64,000 nt of DNA from Acidobacteriota bacterium (GTDB lineage: Bacteria; Acidobacteriota; Terriglobia; Bryobacterales; Bryobacteraceae), in NCBI GenBank assembly GCA_018268715.1, contig JAFDVZ010000024.1, positions 96,047-160,046 of the forward strand. Direction: 5' to 3'. Made by a program: the position numbers and the translations under genes. Positions 63,726 to 64,000 of this stretch are shown here, in pieces. The number at the start of each line of letters is the position of its first letter. The stretch's first letter is position 1. The notes under the pieces are model-generated. The model did not search any database, was not told the DNA's origin, and saw only the letters and a program-made list of their open reading frames with translations.

Positions 63726-64000
63726 AAAAAACATTGCGCGGGGCAATTCTCCTGTTGCGCACCCAGGGATGCTCTGGTAATCTAAGAAATGTCGCCGCGA
63801 GGAACAAGGGCGATAAAAGCCGAAACGAAAGAAAGTTCACGTTAAGGCTTGATCAGAGGTTGTCAAGTTTGCTAGTCTAGCAAATGGGCAATCGATAGAG
63901 TAGGCAGCAAGACCCAGCATGGTGCGTTTCCGCCCGCTGCAGTGTCCCGATAGCCACTCCGAAGTTCTTTAAGAGTTTCCAAAGATTTTCCAGGGCAAGG
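63726..64000. other. intergenic region at window end
   Basis: No convincing gene is seen. An A-run follows the GH5 stop, and TTGCGC is repeated at about 63738 and 63759. An 18-codon open frame at 63789 has no family. The main structure is the palindrome at 63868-63884. This is probably the upstream regulatory region of a gene beyond the window. Confidence 0.5.
63868..63884. promoter_or_regulatory. perfect 17-bp palindrome, candidate operator
   Basis: TTTGCTAG-T-CTAGCAAA is perfectly symmetric around one base. TTGTCA just upstream (63860-63865) could be a -35 element, although no good -10 follows at 16-18 nt. Symmetry and half-site length fit a dimeric repressor site; the regulator is unknown. 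Confidence 0.45.

Noticed and set aside
63726..64000. Possible riboswitch or tRNA in the final gap
   Set aside because: No T-loop GTTCGANNC with matching acceptor stem was found, and the purine-rich stretch at 63790-63840 does not match the c-di-GMP or other riboswitch cores I know.

Overview
The window is high-GC bacterial chromosome, almost certainly from an Acidobacteriota of the Bryobacterales/Solibacter group. This rests on three things seen in the sequence. Three very large Oar-like TonB-dependent receptors begin with a carboxypeptidase-regulatory (CnaB-like) domain. Three proteins end in the Solibacter-type C-terminal domain known as TIGR03437. The gene content is rich in secreted peptidases and glycosidases. 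No rRNA, tRNA, CRISPR array, phage or insertion sequence was recognised.

Layout. 1-4527: a receptor cut by the window edge, then a GAF/AAA+/Fis sigma-54 activator divergent from an Asp-nucleophile alpha/beta hydrolase; the gap between them holds a good -24/-12 promoter and upstream inverted repeats. 4584-16333: a same-strand run of two GH106-like glycosidases, a transaldolase-family protein and a 2-oxoacid dehydrogenase complex in the order E2, E3, fused E1 alpha-beta. 16288-22166: DUF1801, an NTF2-like protein, a beta-hydroxyacid dehydrogenase, an SDR, a CocE-type hydrolase and an M24 peptidase. 22218-28342: a tandem pair of very large BNR/SBBP-repeat secreted proteins. 28365-34599: ZIP transporter, PAP2 phosphatase, a composite tandem-repeat array, amidase, a 64-residue exported peptide, AroDE and a methyltransferase. 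34657-43248: a GT87-like membrane protein, a TonB-C protein, a three-gene Hsp70 module (DUF2760, Hsp70, Hsp70-DUF3731), an esterase and a cytochrome c. 43401-54912: two complete receptors flank a small CxxCH protein, prfB with its programmed frameshift, tsaC/sua5, a GAF protein, a YCF48-like protein and a decayed VOC gene. 55007-63725: M49-like and P1 peptidases, a small unknown, a BACON-like/TIGR03437 protein, nadA, moaA and a GH5 glycosidase. The last 275 bases hold a perfect 17-bp palindrome.

Together the genes suggest a soil heterotroph that takes up large substrates through TonB receptors, breaks down peptides and rhamnose- or mannose-type glycans outside the cytoplasm, and feeds the products into central metabolism. 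The least explained structures are the array at 29845-30770, made of repeated copies of the junction between two convergent genes, and a -10-like TANNNT hexamer 6-7 nt upstream of many start codons that lack a Shine-Dalgarno, which suggests leaderless transcripts.
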